A stretch of DNA of 32,534 bases, taken from IMG/VR virus record IMGVR_UViG_3300025151_000165, positions 1 to 32,534 of that record. One strand, 5' to 3'. Below, piece by piece: positions 29,742-32,534 of this stretch (its first letter is position 1; every line of letters begins with the position of its first letter). The DNA is from a virus. The position numbers were made by a program, and so were the translations under genes. The notes beneath the pieces were generated by a model. The model did no database searches and was not told where the DNA came from. It saw only the letters and a program-made list of their open reading frames with translations.

Positions 29742-31285
29742 TGCACGATCCTAAAAAATATCTTGAAAGATACGAAAAAGCTAAAGCGCATAGGCAAAAC
29801 TTTGTAGATTTATTTGAAGAATGTTATGAATACGCTTTGCCTCAAAGAGAATCTTTTTATTATGAAACGGCAGGGCAGCGCAGGGATGATAAGATATTTG
29901 ATCATACTGCTGTTGTAGGAACTCAAGAATTTGCTTCTAGGTTGCAATCTGGTCTTGTTCCAAACTTTGCAAGATGGGCAGATTTTACTTCTGGATCAGA
30001 AATACCAGAAGAAGAAAGAGATATAGTTGATAATGAACTTGATTCTGTAACAGAGTATGTATTTGAAATACTTCAGAATTCAAATTTTGGACAAGAAGTT
30101 CATGAATCATTTATGGATTTAGCATTAGGAACAGGCATTCTTTGTGTTGAAGAAGGTGATTCCATAAATCCAATAGTATTTTCTGCTGTTCCTTTACCAC
30201 ATGTAGTTTTGGATACTGGTGCTGATGACAAAATAGACCATGTATTTAGAGAGAGAAAGAATATTAGAAACTCTGATCTTTCCAATCTTTATGAAGAAAA
30301 AGATTTTGATCAAAAAGTTCAGCAAAGAATACAAAGAGACCCAGAAGGTAAATGTAAAGTTCTTGAGGTTGTTTGCAGGGATTATTCTCAGAAAAATGAG
30401 GAAGCCTATTTTCATTATGTAATTGATTTGTCTACAAAAACTTATTTGTTTGAAGAAACATTTAAGGGTGTTGGTGCTAATCCATATGTTTGTTTTAGAT
30501 GGGCTAAGTGTGCAGGAGAAGTATATGGTAGAGGGCCATTAGTTAATGCTTTGTCTGCAATTAAAACAGCTAATCTTGTTATTCAGCTAGTATTAGAAAA
30601 TGCACAAATGGCTATTTCTGGTATTTACCAAATGGATGATGATGGGATTATTAACCCAGATACTATTAACCTAGTCCCTGGTACTATAATACCAAAGTCA
30701 CCTCAGTCTGGTGGGTTGCAACCTATAAATGCAGCAGGTCGTTTTGATGTTGCGGATATTGTTTTGAGTGATCAAAGAAATGAAATAAAGAAAACTCTTT
30801 ATAGCGAAATGCTAGGAAATCCTGATAGAACTCCTGCTTCTGCTACGGAAGTAGCTGAACGTATGGCTGATTTATCAAGAAGAATTGGCTCTGCATTTGG
30901 AAGATTGCAAGCTGAGTTAGTACAGCCTGTACTTCAACGAGTAGTTTATATTCTTAAAAAGCAAGGACGTATAGAAATACCAACTATAAATGGTAGAGAA
31001 GTAAAAATACGTTCCGTTTCTCCTCTTGCTCAAGCTCAATCAAACCAAGACATTACTTCTGTTTCACGTTTTTTAGAAACGGTAAGTACATATTTTGGAC
31101 CCGATATGACAAACATGTTAATTAACTCTGAGCAAACTGCTGTTCATCTTGCTAAAAAATATGGTGTACCTGACACCTTGATTCGTGATGAAGAAGAGCG
31201 TAGACAGATAGTTGCGATGATGCAGCAAATGCAACAGATGCAGCAACAGCAACAAGTAACAGGACAACAAATTGCCGCAGAGTAG
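29741..31285 (+). CDS. Portal (head-tail connector) protein
   Basis: 514 aa, the 12-fold ring at the capsid vertex through which DNA passes. The N-terminus (KAHRQNFVDLFEECYEYALP then QRESFYY) and the segment TAVVGTQEFASRLQSGLVPN with WADF are typical of T7 gp8-like connectors, as is the central AGEVYGRGPLVNALSAIKTA. The C-terminus is Gln/Met-rich (MMQQMQQMQQQQQ), a barrel-tail feature also seen in the family. The length is normal (T7 gp8 is 536 aa). It lies between terminase and scaffold as expected. Confidence 0.92.
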   Translation: MHDPKKYLERYEKAKAHRQNFVDLFEECYEYALPQRESFYYETAGQRRDDKIFDHTAVVGTQEFASRLQSGLVPNFARWADFTSGSEIPEEERDIVDNELDSVTEYVFEILQNSNFGQEVHESFMDLALGTGILCVEEGDSINPIVFSAVPLPHVVLDTGADDKIDHVFRERKNIRNSDLSNLYEEKDFDQKVQQRIQRDPEGKCKVLEVVCRDYSQKNEEAYFHYVIDLSTKTYLFEETFKGVGANPYVCFRWAKCAGEVYGRGPLVNALSAIKTANLVIQLVLENAQMAISGIYQMDDDGIINPDTINLVPGTIIPKSPQSGGLQPINAAGRFDVADIVLSDQRNEIKKTLYSEMLGNPDRTPASATEVAERMADLSRRIGSAFGRLQAELVQPVLQRVVYILKKQGRIEIPTINGREVKIRSVSPLAQAQSNQDITSVSRFLETVSTYFGPDMTNMLINSEQTAVHLAKKYGVPDTLIRDEEERRQIVAMMQQMQQMQQQQQVTGQQIAAE

Positions 31286-31535
31286 TTACATTGGTTTAGA
31301 TGGAATAGGGCGAACCAAAATAGAAGAAGATAAAATAAGCCTTAACTTTGGTTCTTTATTTTCTGAACCTACTGGTCAAGAGATTCTTAAATATTTGCGT
31401 AGTATTACTATAGAAATGGTTAGCGGCCCTAATATTTCTACTGATGAGTTGCGTCATTTAGAAGGTCAGCGTTATTTAGTTGGTTTAATAGAACGTCATA
31501 TCCAAAGGTCACACAAGGTAAAAAACAATGAGTGA
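31272..31535 (+). CDS. Small protein between portal and scaffold (TTG start)
   Basis: 87 aa from TTG 31272 with AGGA seven bases upstream, overlapping the portal stop by 14 bases. LDGIGRTKIEEDKISLNFGS, then EILKYLRSITIEMVSGPNIS and ELRHLEGQRYLVGLIERHIQ predict a beta-hairpin followed by two helices. The LEGQRxLV...I..H segment is recurrent in small proteins at this place in podovirus genomes. It overlaps the scaffold gene by 8 bases. Function unknown; possibly a connector or core component. Confidence 0.65.
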   Translation: MPQSSYIGLDGIGRTKIEEDKISLNFGSLFSEPTGQEILKYLRSITIEMVSGPNISTDELRHLEGQRYLVGLIERHIQRSHKVKNNE

Positions 31536-32286
31536 AGAAGAAGTTATAGAAACAACAGAAGAAACATCAGCCGATCTTCCTGCAAAAGAAGATCGTGATT
31601 TTGTTGTAGCAGAAGATTTGGAAGCTAAAACTCAAGATCGTCCCGAATGGCTACCAGAAAAATATAAAACTGGAGAAGATTTAGCTAAAGCATATAAAGA
31701 ATTAGAGTCAAAGCTTGGCACTAAAGAAGAAGATCTTAGAGCTAAATTTATAGAAGAAGTTCAGTCTGAAGCTTTTAAGGATAGACCTGATAAAGTTGGC
31801 GACTATCAATTGCCAGAAGTTGAAGATGGTGATTATGAACTTGATAGTAATATTGTTCAGTGGTGGGCCAATCATTCTTTTGAAAACGGATTTAGTCAAA
31901 AAGAATTTCAAGAAGGTCTTGATAAAATTTCTGAATCGGTTTTATCAAATTTTCCAAACCCAGATGAAGAAGAAAAAAAATTAGGTGATAATTCTGCTGC
32001 AAGAATAGAAGCTGCCGCTTTGTTTAGTCATAAGTTCTTTGAAGAAAAACATATGGAGGCAATCGAACGGCTGACTGAAACGGCAGGTGGTATCGAAGCA
32101 ATTGAATATATTATGGAAAAAATGAAATCTGCTCCTGTTAATATAGATTCATCTCCTTCTGGTCAAATTACAGAACAAAGTTTAAGAGAAATGATGCAAG
32201 ACGAAAGATATTGGCATCCTGCTAGAAGGAATTCTGATTTTATAAATGAAGTAAATGAAGGTTTTCAGAAACTATATAATCAATAA
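31528..32286 (+). CDS. Capsid scaffolding protein
   Basis: 252 aa, acidic and mostly helical, directly before the capsid gene. The N-terminus is a disordered Glu/Thr-rich segment, then RPEWLPEKYKTGEDLAKAYK, a motif common in podovirus scaffolds (PEWLPEKF..-ED.AKAY.ELE), a middle coiled coil, and a C-terminal part with DERYWHPARRNSDFINEVNE, like the capsid-binding helix of gp9-type proteins. It should guide shell assembly around the portal and then leave. Confidence 0.88.
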   Translation: MSEEEVIETTEETSADLPAKEDRDFVVAEDLEAKTQDRPEWLPEKYKTGEDLAKAYKELESKLGTKEEDLRAKFIEEVQSEAFKDRPDKVGDYQLPEVEDGDYELDSNIVQWWANHSFENGFSQKEFQEGLDKISESVLSNFPNPDEEEKKLGDNSAARIEAAALFSHKFFEEKHMEAIERLTETAGGIEAIEYIMEKMKSAPVNIDSSPSGQITEQSLREMMQDERYWHPARRNSDFINEVNEGFQKLYNQ

Positions 32287-32293
32287 TTTTAAA

Positions 32294-32331
32294 TTGTGCG
32301 TTGCATTTTAAATAAAACTATTGTTTAGAAT
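32294..32331 (+). promoter_or_regulatory. Late promoter before the capsid gene
   Basis: TTGTGCGTTG at 32294-32303 (the final A of the motif is C here). TTGCAT serves as -35 and TAGAAT (32326-32331) as -10 at 19 bases, the same spacing as before terS. The capsid ATG is about 108 bases downstream of the -10. Confidence 0.68.
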
Positions 32332-32438
32332 GGGTCATTACGACCCATATCGCATTGATCGGCCCTAATTGGATACCCGAATTGATATGTAAGAGTGGAT
32401 ACTCGTAGCAATCGGAAACTCAATTTAGGACTGTAAAA
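32330..32438 (+). promoter_or_regulatory. Structured 5' leader of the capsid mRNA
   Basis: Hairpin ATGGGTC/GACCCAT with loop ATTAC (32330-32348) lies at the predicted transcript start. Further on CCG-ATTG (32377-32384, one bulged A) pairs with CAATCGG (32409-32415), enclosing a small hairpin GAGT/ACTC (32393-32404). A 5'-terminal hairpin followed by a structured leader may stabilise this mRNA. No T-run follows the first hairpin, so it is not a standard terminator. Confidence 0.5.
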
Positions 32439-32534
32439 ATGGCTAATACAATAGACCAAGCCTTTATAAAGCAGTTTGAAACTGAAGTTCACATGGCGTA
32501 TCAGCGTATGGGTTCCAAGCTACGGAACACTATT
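32436..32534. repeat. Terminal overlap, right copy (identical to 1-99)
   Basis: The capsid gene begins again here (ATG at 32439) and runs off the end of the window. It duplicates bases 1-99 exactly and should be counted once when the genome is closed. Confidence 0.95.

Noticed and set aside
1-32534. Integrase, attachment site, transposon or CRISPR array
   Set aside because: No recombinase-like protein, no tRNA-like attachment core, no insertion-sequence ends and no regularly spaced repeats were seen on either strand.

Overview
The window is a complete tailed-phage genome that closes on itself. Bases 1-99 recur exactly at 32436-32534, so the unique length is about 32,435 bp. It is AT-rich and gene-dense with many ATGA/GTGA/TAATG overlaps. 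The virion genes are those of a T7-like podovirus: portal, scaffold, capsid, two tail-tube (gp11/gp12-like) proteins, three ejected internal proteins (gp14/15/16-like) and a tail fibre with a C-terminal S74-type chaperone. No phage RNA polymerase, DNA polymerase, primase, helicase or integrase is visible. This gene set recalls small polymerase-less marine podoviruses such as the HTVC010P-type pelagiphages. A marine proteobacterial host is my inference, not something the sequence proves.

Layout. All late genes are on the + strand in one arc that crosses the contig ends: packaging (25.6-28.8 kb), head (28.9-32.3 kb and 0-1.1 kb), tail and ejection proteins (1.1-11.8 kb), fibre (11.9-15.5 kb), then small proteins and a lysis cassette ending in an M15 endopeptidase (15.5-17.9 kb). 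The early arc is on the - strand, running from about 25.1 kb down to 17.8 kb: small regulators and zinc proteins, a DUF932 protein, two tandem HTH regulators, a Hjc-like resolvase, a replication-initiator-like wHTH protein, a YqaJ exonuclease with a Rad52-like annealing protein, and a zinc-finger/SSB-like protein. The phage probably marks its own origin and recombines its DNA while borrowing the host replisome.

Regulation and non-coding DNA. A near-identical 10-11 base element (TTGTGCGTTGA) precedes four late units: terS, the gene after terL, capsid and fibre. I read it as a phage-specific late promoter element. Two hairpins with T-rich tails sit after the capsid/decoration genes and after terS and may set expression ratios. 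A palindromic operator overlaps a promoter in front of the tandem HTH genes.

The most unusual object is in the 484-base divergent region between the early and late arcs. Bases about 25161-25385 can fold into a deeply branched, almost fully paired structure with two long closing helices and four hairpins. This looks like an undescribed structured RNA or a DNA-level control site. A second string of strong hairpins lies at about 24603-24733. Several genes shorter than 60 codons were found by reading operon overlaps and ribosome-binding sites; they are listed.
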